The translations under genes and the position numbers were made by a program. 43,473 bases of DNA from an uncultured bacterium (GTDB lineage Bacteria > Planctomycetota > UBA1135 > UBA2386). Positions 31,981-40,908 of the stretch are shown piece after piece. The stretch is from positions 1 through 43,473 of the forward strand of contig CALCZA010000215.1 in NCBI GenBank assembly GCA_937906475.1, given 5' to 3'. Below the pieces are notes generated by a model. The model saw only the letters and a program-made list of their open reading frames with translations, was not told the origin of the DNA and did not search any database. Each line of letters begins with the position of its first letter. The first letter of the stretch is position 1.

Positions 31981-32436
31981 TTAGAAGAACGGTACTTCAA
32001 CGAACACGTCGGGATCAGCCCAAGAGATCGAAACTTCGACGATCACTGGTGCGAATCCAACCGCATCGATTTCCAACACAAGCGTCGCTTCGTCTTCATC
32101 AAACTCCGGGGCCAAGACAGCGGCACCGGTCGAATCTTCGAGGAAACCAACTTCCGCATCTGCGAGCAGATACTCGTCGAACAGCACGCGGCCGGTCGAA
32201 TCAGTGAGGAACCAATCAATGTACGGGCTCTCACAAGTGCACCCTGACCACTCCTGATCGGACGCAACAATGCGAACCGACACGTCCTCCCAGGCGAAGT
32301 TCGTGACCGGGTCGTAGACCTCCACAAGAACCGAAACCAGACGCGGTTGCGGCGCGATGACCGCAGTGCGAGGGTGTCCGCGGTGACAGCCAGCAAGGAG
32401 AGCAGCGAGAAGAATGATCGGTAGTTGGAAGCGCAT
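31981..32436 (-). CDS. Small lipoprotein, function unknown
   Basis: A 151-residue product with a clean lipoprotein signal MRFQLPIILLAALLAGC (lipobox LAGC). The mature part is acidic and beta-rich, with a WSGCTCESPYIDWF segment, a possible disulfide pair, and strands such as VSVLVEVYDP and TLVLEIDAVGFAPVIVEVSI. The pattern resembles carboxypeptidase-regulatory-like or transthyretin-like beta sandwiches (DSTGRVLFDEYLLADAEVGFLEDSTG), which is only a suggestion. I do not recognise the family. Confidence 0.75.
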   Translation of the reverse strand: MRFQLPIILLAALLAGCHRGHPRTAVIAPQPRLVSVLVEVYDPVTNFAWEDVSVRIVASDQEWSGCTCESPYIDWFLTDSTGRVLFDEYLLADAEVGFLEDSTGAAVLAPEFDEDEATLVLEIDAVGFAPVIVEVSISWADPDVFVEVPFF

Positions 32437-32531
32437 GGGGTCGTCCTAGTGAATCGGCAAACAAGCAACCGCCGTGCCAACGACCTAATCGACACGATGG
32501 GCGTCCCAGGCGGCTTCTGAGACCCCGCAAG

Positions 32532-32563
32532 CTGTCGGTGTCGCGCTTGCGAGACACCGACAG
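32532..32563. repeat. Perfect 11-base inverted repeat
   Basis: CTGTCGGTGTC (32532-32542) pairs with GACACCGACAG (32553-32563) around a 10-base loop that can itself form a small inner stem (gcgcttgcga). No T run follows. It lies about 260 bases past the rarA stop and about 95 bases before the lipoprotein start, so it may be a terminator for the one or a regulatory site for the other. Confidence 0.6.
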
Positions 32564-32640
32564 TAGCCAATCGGTGACACAGAACTAACCAGCGCAAACG
32601 CCTCAGAAACGTGGCCTCCTCTCGACTCTTTCGGGAGTGA

Positions 32641-32665
32641 CTTGCTCGGACAGATTGCGAGCAAG
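32641..32665. repeat. Perfect 8-base inverted repeat
   Basis: CTTGCTCG (32641-32648) pairs with CGAGCAAG (32658-32665) with a 9-base loop. It lies downstream of rarA on the minus strand and may stop its transcript together with the stronger hairpin 80 bases further on. Confidence 0.5.
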
Positions 32666-32824
32666 CAGACCCCAGATGGCCTCTGTTGCCTTGCCGTGAA
32701 GGTGGTGCCCCCACATCGCGCTCTCGCAAATCAGTGACAATTGCTGCCAAGACTGCTGCCCCTCATCAGATGAATACCGCTGCAATCGTCCTACGACCAG
32801 CCAGCGATCCCGAACTACACACCG

Positions 32825-34162
32825 TCAGGCACGACCTTCCTCGCGATGTTTGTCGTTATCACGCATGCGTTCCGCAATGCGCTGCTCGAAGCCACGCGAT
32901 CCCGGGCGGTAGTACTTGGCGCCGCGCAACGCGTCAGGCAAGCATTGCATTGCCGCAACGCCAGCCGCCGTATCGTGCGCGTAGATGTAACCCTTGCCGT
33001 GTCCGAGATCCTTGGCAACGCCTCCGGATGCATTGCGCAGGTGCAGCGGCACGGGGTGCTGCTCACCATCGCGCACGGCCTGCATTGCGGCTGAGATCGC
33101 TTTAGTCACGGCGTTGCTCTTGGGAGCAGCAGCCAGATAGATCACAGCCTCCGTCAACGGCAACCGCCCTTCGGGCAAGCCCAAGAACTGCACCGCTTGC
33201 ACCGCAGCCATTGCGACTTGCAAAGCCATTGGATCCGCCAAGCCGACATCTTCGGCCGCAACCGCTACCAAACGGCGGGCAGCATGCTGTGCATCCGCAC
33301 CAGCCTCAAGCGCGCGCGCCAACCAGTAGACCGCTGCCTGCACGTCAGAGTTTCGCAGGCTCTTGTGCAACGCCGACAACAGGTCGTAGTGGTGATCGCC
33401 AGACTTATCGTGCAACAAGGTGCGGTGCTGGAAGGCCTCCACGATCATCGCCTCGTCGATGGCATCGCCGTCGACGCAAGTTGCAGCGCAAGCCTCAAGG
33501 CAAACCAACGCGCGCCGCGCATCGCCACCAGACAGCGCGGCAAGACGAGCGGCTGCATCGTCGCCAATCGTCAAACTACGCACGCCAAGGCCACGCTCGG
33601 TATCTGCCAATGCCGCACGCACAAGGCCTGCAATCTGCTCCAGTGGCAATGGCTGCAACGGCACGACGCGACACCGCGACAGCAAGGCGCCATTGATCGA
33701 GAACGAAGGGTTTTCGGTCGTCGCGCCCACCAAAACGATGTCGCCACGTTCGACGTGCGGCAAGAAGGCATCCTGCTGCGCTTTGTTGAAGCGATGGATC
33801 TCATCGACAAACAACAGCGTACCGCGACCATCACGCTGCTGACGTGCAACCGCGTCGGCGACCGCTGTCCGCACCTGCGCGACACCAGCCAACACTGCCG
33901 AGAATGGCTGGAAGTGCAAATCTGCGTGGTTCGCGATCAGCAGTCCCAGCGTCGTCTTGCCGACTCCCGGCGGGCCAAACAAGATCAGTGATCCCGCGAC
34001 ACCCTGCTCAATCGCAGCACGCAACGAACGACCGGCGCCGAGCAGTTTCTCTTGGCCCAAGTATTCGTCTAGCGACGCAGGACGCATGCGCTCGGCCAGC
34101 GGGGCTAGCGGCGCGCTGCGCTTCTCCGCTCCATCTTCACTCAAGTCACCGAACAACGTCAT
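32825..34162 (-). CDS. rarA: Replication-associated recombination ATPase RarA (MgsA/WRNIP1 family)
   Basis: A 445-residue AAA+ clamp-loader-like ATPase that acts at stalled replication forks. It begins with the family start (PLAERMRPASLDEYLGQEKLLG), has Walker A GPPGVGKTT (about residues 63-71), Walker B LLFVDEIHRFNKAQQDAFLPHVE, sensor 1 GATTENPSFSINGALLSRCRV, and the C-terminal tetramerisation part with KSLRNSDVQAAVYWLARAL, EDVGLADPMAL and GEQHPVPLHLRNA. The GKGYIYAHD and KYYRPGSRGFE segments close the protein as usual. It is 8 bases from the methyltransferase gene downstream of which it lies, so the two are probably co-transcribed. Confidence 0.96.
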   Translation of the reverse strand: MTLFGDLSEDGAEKRSAPLAPLAERMRPASLDEYLGQEKLLGAGRSLRAAIEQGVAGSLILFGPPGVGKTTLGLLIANHADLHFQPFSAVLAGVAQVRTAVADAVARQQRDGRGTLLFVDEIHRFNKAQQDAFLPHVERGDIVLVGATTENPSFSINGALLSRCRVVPLQPLPLEQIAGLVRAALADTERGLGVRSLTIGDDAAARLAALSGGDARRALVCLEACAATCVDGDAIDEAMIVEAFQHRTLLHDKSGDHHYDLLSALHKSLRNSDVQAAVYWLARALEAGADAQHAARRLVAVAAEDVGLADPMALQVAMAAVQAVQFLGLPEGRLPLTEAVIYLAAAPKSNAVTKAISAAMQAVRDGEQHPVPLHLRNASGGVAKDLGHGKGYIYAHDTAAGVAAMQCLPDALRGAKYYRPGSRGFEQRIAERMRDNDKHREEGRA

Positions 34163-34170
34163 CGCGTTGC

Positions 34171-34962
34171 CTACCGCCTTTGCCGCTGGGCTTCGAACAA
34201 CAACACCCCCGCCGCGACCGCGACGTTGAGGCTTTCAACTGGCTCGCACAACGGAACGTGCACGTGTTGGTCGGCCGCTTGCAGCCATTCACTAGACACG
34301 CCCGCCGCCTCAGCGCCGACGACTAGCATCATCGGCTTGCGAAGATCGGCCTCCGAATGAGCGAACGAACCGCCGCCGTACGCGACCACGATCTGCAAAC
34401 GGTATTTGCGGGCAAAGGCGATCGCCTCCGCATCCGTCATGCCATGCCGCACCGGCAACCGGAACACCGACCCCATCGAGCCACGCACCGCCTTATCACG
34501 GAACGGGTCGGCGCCACCTTGGATCGTCAAGCAACCGGTAGCACCCGCGGCTTCGGCCGTTCGCATCACGGCACCGAGGTTGCCCGGATCACGCAGACCT
34601 GCGGCGACCACAATCAACGGCACCAACTCATCGCGCAGTAGTTGTTCGTCGTCATAGTTCGGCCGAGCCAAACGAACGGCCACAGCCTGCGGGGTATCGA
34701 GGGCACTCAAGCGCGCCAACATCTGATCCGTGCAATCGAGGAACGACTCCGCTCGTTCGGCCAACGCATTGCGCAATTCATAGTCGGCAAGTCGAGGCGA
34801 CACCGCCGCCTCGATCACTTTTAAGCCACCGCGGATCGCCTCCCAAACTAGGCGCACCCCTTCCGCGAGCATGAACTCTCCCGAGGTTCCGGCGGCCGCA
34901 TCGCGAAAGCGCTGCACGGCTGGGTTCTTGGCGGAAGTCAGGGAACGGGGGGGGCGAGGCAT
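34171..34962 (-). CDS. TrmH-family (SPOUT) rRNA/tRNA 2'-O-methyltransferase
   Basis: A 263-residue SPOUT methyltransferase of the TrmH/SpoU group, using S-adenosylmethionine to methylate a ribose in RNA. ATG 34962 gives MPRPPRSLTSAKNPAVQRFRD, the usual N-terminal substrate-binding domain start. The SPOUT motifs are present: motif 1 in AGLRDPGNLGAVMRTAEAAG, GSMGSVFRLPV, motif 2 in LVVGAEAAGVSSEWL, and motif 3 in VPLCEPVESLNVAVAAGVLL. The frame continues upstream to 35109 but that part overlaps the divergent NUDIX gene. The RNA target is not deducible. It sits just upstream of rarA in the same direction. Confidence 0.93.
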   Translation of the reverse strand: MPRPPRSLTSAKNPAVQRFRDAAAGTSGEFMLAEGVRLVWEAIRGGLKVIEAAVSPRLADYELRNALAERAESFLDCTDQMLARLSALDTPQAVAVRLARPNYDDEQLLRDELVPLIVVAAGLRDPGNLGAVMRTAEAAGATGCLTIQGGADPFRDKAVRGSMGSVFRLPVRHGMTDAEAIAFARKYRLQIVVAYGGGSFAHSEADLRKPMMLVVGAEAAGVSSEWLQAADQHVHVPLCEPVESLNVAVAAGVLLFEAQRQRR

Positions 34963-35027
34963 TGCCCAATGATGTCCTCCCGACTGCTCGGATGCACGCG
35001 CCGCGAATTGATGGCTACGATGCGGCG

Positions 35028-35621
35028 ATGAAGTTCTGCAGCGATTGCGGCCATGCGCTCTCACGGCGCATACCCAGCGGCGAAGACCTGGAGCGGCTGA
35101 TCTGCTCATCCTGCGAACGAGTGCACTACGTAAACCCGGTCATCGTCGTCGGCTGCCTAGTCGAACGTGACGGCGAAGTACTGCTCTGCCGGCGAGCGAT
35201 CGAACCGGCTCACGGCAAGTGGACTATTCCGGCGGGCTTCCTTGAACTCAACGAATCGATGGCAGACGGCGCCCGCCGCGAGACGGCGGAGGAGGCTTTG
35301 GCATCCGTCGAGATCATCGCACCGCACAGCCAGCTCGAACTCACGCACATCGGGCAACTGCACGTGACCTATCGCGCCCGCATGCTCAGCGACGAATTCG
35401 CGCCGGGAGTCGAAAGCCTCGAGTGCGCATTCTTTCGACCCGAGGACATCCCGTGGCAAGACATGGCGTTCCCTGCCGGGATCTTTGCCCTTCGGCTGCG
35501 GTTCGAAGACCGCGATTCGCCGCACCTGCACCTCGGCGAACTGCGTTGGAATGGCGAAGGCTCGCGATTCGACCCGAGCAACTACGTAATCAACGAGCAC
35601 CGCAAGATGCCAATTGCGTGA
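35028..35621 (+). CDS. NUDIX hydrolase with N-terminal zinc ribbon
   Basis: A 197-residue protein from ATG 35028 (MKFCSDCGHAL), the point where homology begins; the open frame extends to 34962. Residues 4-33 form a four-cysteine zinc ribbon (CSDCG and CSSC). The NUDIX box is GFLELNESMADGARRETAEEALA, which keeps the G, E, RE and EE metal ligands but has Leu where the usual REUxEExGU motif has Gly. The rest resembles ADP-ribose or NADH pyrophosphatase relatives (VHYVNPVIVVGCLVERDG, HGKWTIPAGF). Substrate is probably a nucleoside diphosphate derivative. It is divergent from the methyltransferase gene with 65 bases between them. Confidence 0.9.
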   Translation: MKFCSDCGHALSRRIPSGEDLERLICSSCERVHYVNPVIVVGCLVERDGEVLLCRRAIEPAHGKWTIPAGFLELNESMADGARRETAEEALASVEIIAPHSQLELTHIGQLHVTYRARMLSDEFAPGVESLECAFFRPEDIPWQDMAFPAGIFALRLRFEDRDSPHLHLGELRWNGEGSRFDPSNYVINEHRKMPIA

Positions 35622-35648
35622 CCCATCCCGCGATCTACGCTTGGCGGC

Positions 35649-37316
35649 ATGAAGCGGAGAGTGAAGATCTCAGGGAGCCAAAGTAACTCCTTCACCCTGT
35701 CCGGCCTGGCAGCAAGGCTGACGGTTCTTCTAACAACGAGCTGTGGTGGCGGCCCAGAGGTGGCGGCGGCCGATGCCCAGATTGCCAAACTGCTGCCGGA
35801 CAGCACCGTCGCCGTGATGCGCATCGCTTCGCTTGACCAACTCAACAAGCACAAGCGCACGATTACTGAGGATCTTGGCGAAGCCGATGACGGACTCGGC
35901 GCGCGCGATGCGCTAGCGATGGCCGGACTGCCCGGCGACCCTCGCCTGATCGACTCGAACCTGCCCATCGTGATGGCCGTCACCTCGAAGCGCGCGACCC
36001 CGCCAACGGTCACCGCCATTGTGCCGACGACCAACACCGAGGCATTCGTCAAGTCACTCAGCGATATGGGCATCGTTGGAACCGTCGACAACAACTACGT
36101 CGCCGTGCCGGTATTCGGCCCATACAAGCGCGCGGAAACTGCACCGACGATCATGGCGAACCTCAAGCCAGGAACGTTGTCGATCCATGCCGACGTTGAG
36201 GCGCTGGCGAAGACCTACAAGGTGATGATCAACTCGGGCATTGAGATCTTCGAGCAGCAGATCACCGCCTTCATGGAGATGGAGAACCCGAACTTAGACG
36301 GGGAAGTCATGGCACAGATCTACGGCTCCATGGGTCGCGCCATCAGCGAATCGGCAAAGACGGTCGGCCTAAGCGTCAACTACAAGAACGGCAAGCTCGC
36401 CGTCGATGTCGACATCGACGCGCTACCGGGCAGCGCAATGGCTGGCTGGAGCTCCCCCGCCATCGACTTGAGCCCACTTGCAGTGGGCATGACCGGCAAG
36501 GGGTCCATCGAGACCGTGTTCCAGATGAACATGGAAAAGATCATGCCGCGGTTCAACGACATGATTGAAGCGGTCGCCGATGTCTACCCAGAGGACTTCA
36601 AGGTGGTGATCGACGCGTTGATGAGCTCGTACGAAGCCATCTACGAGCAGATCGAGTCTGGCTTCGTGATGGAAGGAGACCTGTTTGGCGAAGACGGCGT
36701 GCGCATGACCACGCACATGATGCCCAAGGATCCGGAGAAGTTCGTCGGCATGATCACCGACCTGCTGGCCGGCGACGCCATCAAGAAGATGGGACTAATC
36801 GCCCAGGACCCGAAGACATCGGTCGATGGCGACACCAAGATCAGCGACATCAACATCGCGATCGACACGGACAAGTTGATGGGCGTCACCGGACAAACAG
36901 CACCGAGCCAACAACCAACGTCGGCTGCATTCAAAGCGATGTTTGCCGATGGCATGGCGATCCGCATCGCGCAACAAGGCGACCGCGTCGTCATGACGTT
37001 CGGCAAGGATCGCGAAGCAACGGCCAAGGCAACGCTTGAGGCATCCGAAGGATCGTGGTCCCCGGCGATGCAATCCGCACTCGAACGACTCGAAGGCTGC
37101 AACCCGGCGATCGTCGAACGCATCGACCTCGCACGCCTGATGGCTGGCGCATTCGCAAGCATGGCCAAATCCGGCACACCGGTGCCGTCAGTGCCAAAGG
37201 GTAGCAGCGCCAACATGCTGCTCTTCGCCGGCATCAACGGCAACCAATGGCGGGGCGGCCTATCGATTGACATCGCTGGCTTCGCTGAGCAAGCCATGCT
37301 GATGATCCCGCGCTAG
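35649..37316 (+). CDS. Large exported (lipo)protein, DUF3352-like, function unknown
   Basis: A 555-residue protein with a basic N-terminus and hydrophobic segment ending in a possible lipobox (LTTSCGG), so probably anchored outside the cytoplasm. It then has the pattern of large secreted alpha/beta proteins with repeated modules: LPDSTVAVMRIASLDQL, PTTNTEAFVKSLSDMG, FEQQITAFMEMENPN, DPEKFVGMITDLLAG. The start (LLPDSTVAVMRI) and the KFVGMI/AFVKSL motifs recall DUF3352, but I am not certain. It starts 27 bases after the NUDIX stop and may share its transcript. Confidence 0.75.
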   Translation: MKRRVKISGSQSNSFTLSGLAARLTVLLTTSCGGGPEVAAADAQIAKLLPDSTVAVMRIASLDQLNKHKRTITEDLGEADDGLGARDALAMAGLPGDPRLIDSNLPIVMAVTSKRATPPTVTAIVPTTNTEAFVKSLSDMGIVGTVDNNYVAVPVFGPYKRAETAPTIMANLKPGTLSIHADVEALAKTYKVMINSGIEIFEQQITAFMEMENPNLDGEVMAQIYGSMGRAISESAKTVGLSVNYKNGKLAVDVDIDALPGSAMAGWSSPAIDLSPLAVGMTGKGSIETVFQMNMEKIMPRFNDMIEAVADVYPEDFKVVIDALMSSYEAIYEQIESGFVMEGDLFGEDGVRMTTHMMPKDPEKFVGMITDLLAGDAIKKMGLIAQDPKTSVDGDTKISDINIAIDTDKLMGVTGQTAPSQQPTSAAFKAMFADGMAIRIAQQGDRVVMTFGKDREATAKATLEASEGSWSPAMQSALERLEGCNPAIVERIDLARLMAGAFASMAKSGTPVPSVPKGSSANMLLFAGINGNQWRGGLSIDIAGFAEQAMLMIPR

Positions 37317-37371
37317 CCATCGGCCGCGGCCAGCGCTCAGCTGGCAATGCTTGACGGCTTGGCCGCCAGTA

Positions 37372-38355
37372 TTACCGGCAGGCCTTCAGCGCGCGCGCCA
37401 CGTAGATCGGCGCGACCTTCTTGCGCCAGTAGACGTCGAGGTCGGTGTTATCCATCGTGCGCGCCGGCTTCATCGCGGCGGCACCGGCCTCAGCGATGAG
37501 TTCGTCCGTCAGCTTCTTGCCGACCAGCAGTTCTTCGGTTTTCGTCGCCGGCATCGCGTACGAACCAGCACCACCAAGGCGAACGTTCGCCTTCTCAATG
37601 GTACCGTCTGCCGCGAACCACAGGCACGCGCCGACACCGAGCACCGGGAAGTCGTAGGTGTCACGGCGGCGTAGCTTCAGGTAGCTCGCCTTCCAGTTAC
37701 CGGGGGCGGGCAGCGTGATCTTGGTCAGCAACTCCTCCGGCTTCTTGGTCAGGTATTGGATGCCGTCATCCTGATAGAGATCGTCGCCCTTGATGGTGCG
37801 CATGCCATCAACGCCAGCAAGTTCGATCTCCGCTTCCATCGCGCAGATGATCGGCACCGAATCACTCGACTGCACAGCCCAGCAGCGCGGGCTACCCGGG
37901 GCGACCCAGCAAATTGCATCTGCCTTCGACTTCATGCAGAAGTCGATCGACTCGCGCCACTCGTGCGATTGGTCGTAGTAGCTACACCGCGTGTCGAGCA
38001 GCAGGTTGCCGCCGATCGTGCCCATGTTGCGCAACAACGGCGTCGAGATCTCACGCACCGCGTGAGCGAACCCGGCGTAGTGCGCCTTGAGGTGCGGATA
38101 GAACTCCAGCGTGGTCAAGGTGACCATCGCGCCGATCTGCAGGCGACCGTCCTCGAGCACTTCCATCGAGTGCAACTCAGGAACGTCACGCAGCGAGATC
38201 ACTTGCGCGGGCGTCTGATGACGCCGCTTCATGTTGGGATAGAGATCCGTACCGCCGGCGACATACATCGCCTCACGACCGTACTCCTTCGCAATGCGAA
38301 CGGCATCAACGGCATTCTTCGGCGTGTGGTAGGTGAACGGTGGCAAGCGCAGCAT
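37372..38355 (-). CDS. Molybdenum hydroxylase FAD subunit with [4Fe-4S] insert (4-hydroxybenzoyl-CoA reductase beta-like)
   Basis: The FAD-binding subunit of a xanthine-oxidase-family enzyme, 327 residues. FAD motifs are YVAGGTDLYPNMKRR (residues 31-45) and RNMGTIGGNLLLDTR (109-123). Between residues 124 and 158 lies an insert with four cysteines, C124, C140, C149 and C158 (DTRCSYYDQ, DFCMKSK, AICWVAPGSPRC). 4-hydroxybenzoyl-CoA reductase has four cysteines at closely matching places that hold an extra [4Fe-4S] cluster; ordinary CoxM/XdhB subunits lack them. The gene ends a three-gene operon, 12 bases after the large subunit. The insert points to a reductive rather than an oxidative role, but this is inference. 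Confidence 0.9.
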   Translation of the reverse strand: MLRLPPFTYHTPKNAVDAVRIAKEYGREAMYVAGGTDLYPNMKRRHQTPAQVISLRDVPELHSMEVLEDGRLQIGAMVTLTTLEFYPHLKAHYAGFAHAVREISTPLLRNMGTIGGNLLLDTRCSYYDQSHEWRESIDFCMKSKADAICWVAPGSPRCWAVQSSDSVPIICAMEAEIELAGVDGMRTIKGDDLYQDDGIQYLTKKPEELLTKITLPAPGNWKASYLKLRRRDTYDFPVLGVGACLWFAADGTIEKANVRLGGAGSYAMPATKTEELLVGKKLTDELIAEAGAAAMKPARTMDNTDLDVYWRKKVAPIYVARALKACR

Positions 38356-38367
38356 TGATCAGTCCTC

Positions 38368-40908
38368 CTACTTCTTGGCCTTCTTGGTTCGCTTCGGCTC
38401 ATTCCAGGCGGTGCCATCACCACCCTGCCACGGCGTTTTGATTTTCAGCGATTCGCCGAAGTTGACGTCCGGGATGCCAGTTTCATCGCCCGCCGGTCCA
38501 TAGCGCGGATCCTTGCCTTCGTTCTTGGCTTGGATCGCGGCAAAGACCTTCTCGAACGAAATCGGGTTCTCGTCGACGCGCACGCCAACAGCGTCGAACA
38601 CGGCGTTAGCAACCGCCGGCATGATCGGGAGCAACGGCCCCTGACCAACTTCCTTGGCACCAAACGGTCCGTTCTTGTCCGGTTCCTCGACCACGTAGGT
38701 GACGCAGTCCGGCATCTCGAGCGCGCTCGGACTCTTGTATTCGAGCATCGACGGGATCTTGTGCAGGAACACGCGCTTGCCCTTATGCGAACGATCGCGG
38801 TAGGCCATCTCTTCCATCATCGCTTCGCCGAGGCCCATGTAGATCGAACCTTCAATCTGCCCCATGGCGACGGCGGCGTTCAACGCGCGACCAATATCGT
38901 GCGCCATCCACACCTTCGGAACGCTGTAGATGCCGGTCTCGGGATCGACTTCGACCTCCACAACGGTCGCTGAATAGCTGTAGCTCGGGCTCGGGCCAAC
39001 GCCGCCACCGCGGAACTTCGCAGCCGACTTCGGTGGCGTATAGCTACCGACCGTGCCGATCGTGCCAACCTGGGCTTCGGCAACGCCGACCGCCTCTTGG
39101 AAGGTCATACCGGTGTCCGGATCCTCTGCATCGAAGACGCGGCCTTCGGCGAACACCACCCGAACCGCGGGGATCTCAAGCTTCTTGGCGACACCCTTAG
39201 CGACGATGTCGCGGGCGCGCTCGGCCGCTTGCATCGCAGCGTTGCCGGTCATCACCGTCACGCGCGAGCTGTAGCTACCGAGGTCCACCGGCGTCAAATC
39301 GGTATCGGCAGTGACGACCTTGATGTCGAGCGGGTTGATGCCGAGCACTTCGCCAACAATCCAACCGAGCACACTGTCACTGCCCTGACCAATATCCGTG
39401 CTGCCACAGAACACCGTGCAAAGACCGGAACGATCGAGTTGCAACTGCACGCCGGAGTGCGGCATGCCGTTCCAATAGATTGGCAGGCCAGCACCGGACA
39501 GGTAACTGCTGCACGCAATGCCGAGGCCGCGGATGCGACCTTCCTTAGTCACTTCCTTCTTGCCGCGTCGCTCATTCCAGCCAGAGCCTTCGACTACCTT
39601 CTCGATGCAGGCAGCGAGCCCCATCGAACCGATGCGCAGGTAGTTGGCTGTGACCGACTCACGCGGCGCCAGGTTATCGAGACGCAGCTTGGCCGGATCG
39701 ATATTGAGATCGCATGCAACCTTGTCGAGTTGCACTTCCATGGCAAAGCGCGGCTGCACTGTGCCGTGACCGCGCTTTGGCCCGCAAGGTGCCTTGTTGG
39801 TAAAGAAGCGCGCACCGCGGAAGTGGTAGTTCTCGACCGCGTAGGTCACCGTCTGCAGGGCACCGGTGTAGAACGTGCTCGCCGTGCCATAGCTACCGTA
39901 GGCACCACCATCGAGGAAGCTGTGGAAGTCGAGGGCGGTGATGCGGCCGGTCTTGCTGACGCCGATTTTGCTGCGCATCAACACCGGGTGGCGACCGCGG
40001 TGGCACCAAAACACTTCTTCCCGCGTCAACGCGACCTTGACCGGACGACCGGTCAACATCGACATCTTCGCCGCGCAGATCTCGTGGTTGAACGGATCAC
40101 TCTTACCGCCAAAGCCACCGCCGTTCGGGGTAGCAATGACGCGGATGCGGTTGGCGGGCAGCGGATGCAGCACGCGTGCGAGCGCCCGATGCAGGTAGTG
40201 CGGCGTCTGGGTCGACGACCAAATCGTCAGCTTGCCGTCCTTGTCGAAGTGCGCCAGGCTCGCGTGCTGCTCCATCGGCAGATGCGTATTGCCTTCAAAC
40301 CAGAAGGTGTCCTCGCGGATGTGATCGGCACGCTTGAAGCCATCTTCTAGGTCGCCGAACTCAAGGTTCTCGAGACGGTGGACATTGCCGCGCACGCCGT
40401 AGTCGTGCAGGCGCGGTTCGTCGTTGGCCGCGGCTTCCTGGATGCTGCCAATCGTTCGCAGTTCGCGGTAGTCCACCTCAACGAGGCGGCACGCATCCCA
40501 CGCAGTCTCTTCTTCGGTCGCGGCAATCGCAACGATCGGATCGCCAACGAAGCGCACGTGGTCGGGACACAGCGCGTGCTCGTCTTGGCTGACTGGCAAG
40601 ATCCCGAACGGCGTCGGCATGTCCTTACCGGTCAGGATGCCCTTCACGCCCGGCAGCGCCGCTGCCTTCGAAGTATCGATGTGCGCGAGTTCCGCGTGCG
40701 CCATGGTGCTGCGCAACAACTTCATGTGCAGCATGCGCGGCATCGTCAGGTCGTCCGCGAACTGCGTCAGCCCGCTGACTTTGCTGCGTGCATCGACCTT
40801 GCGAATTGGCTTGCCAATATGCTCAAGCTCGCCCTTCTTTTTATCGTGCTGCCACGGTGCGTCATCGCGATCCTTGGGAGAGACGGTATTCGGGTTCTCA
40901 AGAGCCAT
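38368..40908 (-). CDS. Molybdenum hydroxylase large subunit (Moco-binding, xanthine oxidase/HcrA family)
   Basis: The 846-residue catalytic subunit. ATG 40908 follows AGGAG at ideal spacing and overlaps the end of the small subunit gene by 11 bases. The molybdopterin-binding landmarks are present: GKPIRKVDARSKVSGLTQFADD, FVGDPIVAIAA, TPNGGGFGGKSDPF, LDGGAYGSYG, STDIGQGSDSVLGWI and the catalytic-site end GPFGAKEVGQGPLLPI with the conserved glutamate. The C-terminal tail is lysine-rich. Together with the neighbouring subunits it forms an alpha-beta-gamma Mo enzyme that hydroxylates or dehydroxylates aromatic rings. Its position in this family (HcrA-like versus aldehyde or xanthine dehydrogenase) is best judged from the partner's iron-sulfur insert. 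Confidence 0.93.
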   Translation of the reverse strand: MALENPNTVSPKDRDDAPWQHDKKKGELEHIGKPIRKVDARSKVSGLTQFADDLTMPRMLHMKLLRSTMAHAELAHIDTSKAAALPGVKGILTGKDMPTPFGILPVSQDEHALCPDHVRFVGDPIVAIAATEEETAWDACRLVEVDYRELRTIGSIQEAAANDEPRLHDYGVRGNVHRLENLEFGDLEDGFKRADHIREDTFWFEGNTHLPMEQHASLAHFDKDGKLTIWSSTQTPHYLHRALARVLHPLPANRIRVIATPNGGGFGGKSDPFNHEICAAKMSMLTGRPVKVALTREEVFWCHRGRHPVLMRSKIGVSKTGRITALDFHSFLDGGAYGSYGTASTFYTGALQTVTYAVENYHFRGARFFTNKAPCGPKRGHGTVQPRFAMEVQLDKVACDLNIDPAKLRLDNLAPRESVTANYLRIGSMGLAACIEKVVEGSGWNERRGKKEVTKEGRIRGLGIACSSYLSGAGLPIYWNGMPHSGVQLQLDRSGLCTVFCGSTDIGQGSDSVLGWIVGEVLGINPLDIKVVTADTDLTPVDLGSYSSRVTVMTGNAAMQAAERARDIVAKGVAKKLEIPAVRVVFAEGRVFDAEDPDTGMTFQEAVGVAEAQVGTIGTVGSYTPPKSAAKFRGGGVGPSPSYSYSATVVEVEVDPETGIYSVPKVWMAHDIGRALNAAVAMGQIEGSIYMGLGEAMMEEMAYRDRSHKGKRVFLHKIPSMLEYKSPSALEMPDCVTYVVEEPDKNGPFGAKEVGQGPLLPIMPAVANAVFDAVGVRVDENPISFEKVFAAIQAKNEGKDPRYGPAGDETGIPDVNFGESLKIKTPWQGGDGTAWNEPKRTKKAKK

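Larger units (their letters stand above)
32437..32824. other. Intergenic stretch with two hairpins and one doubtful small ORF
   Basis: No convincing gene in 388 bases. Two hairpins are described as separate features. A minus-strand frame at 32785-32603 (60 codons from a TTG, RYSSDEGQQSWQQL... RRPRF) lies in the same frame as rarA after its TGA. Its codon choice (TCA, TCT, GGG, CAG-rich) differs from the neighbouring genes and I see no family, so I treat it as non-coding or as a remnant. Confidence 0.4.

Noticed and set aside
32603..32827. rarA could continue in frame past its TGA for 74 codons, like the two selenoprotein candidates.
   Set aside because: RarA homologues end at this point, the extension has no Cys-type motif at the UGA, and its codon use differs from the neighbouring genes. 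In-frame continuation has a one in three chance.
39097..40350. 417-codon plus-strand open frame opposite the Mo hydroxylase large subunit.
   Set aside because: The minus strand encodes a clear xanthine-oxidase-family protein here.
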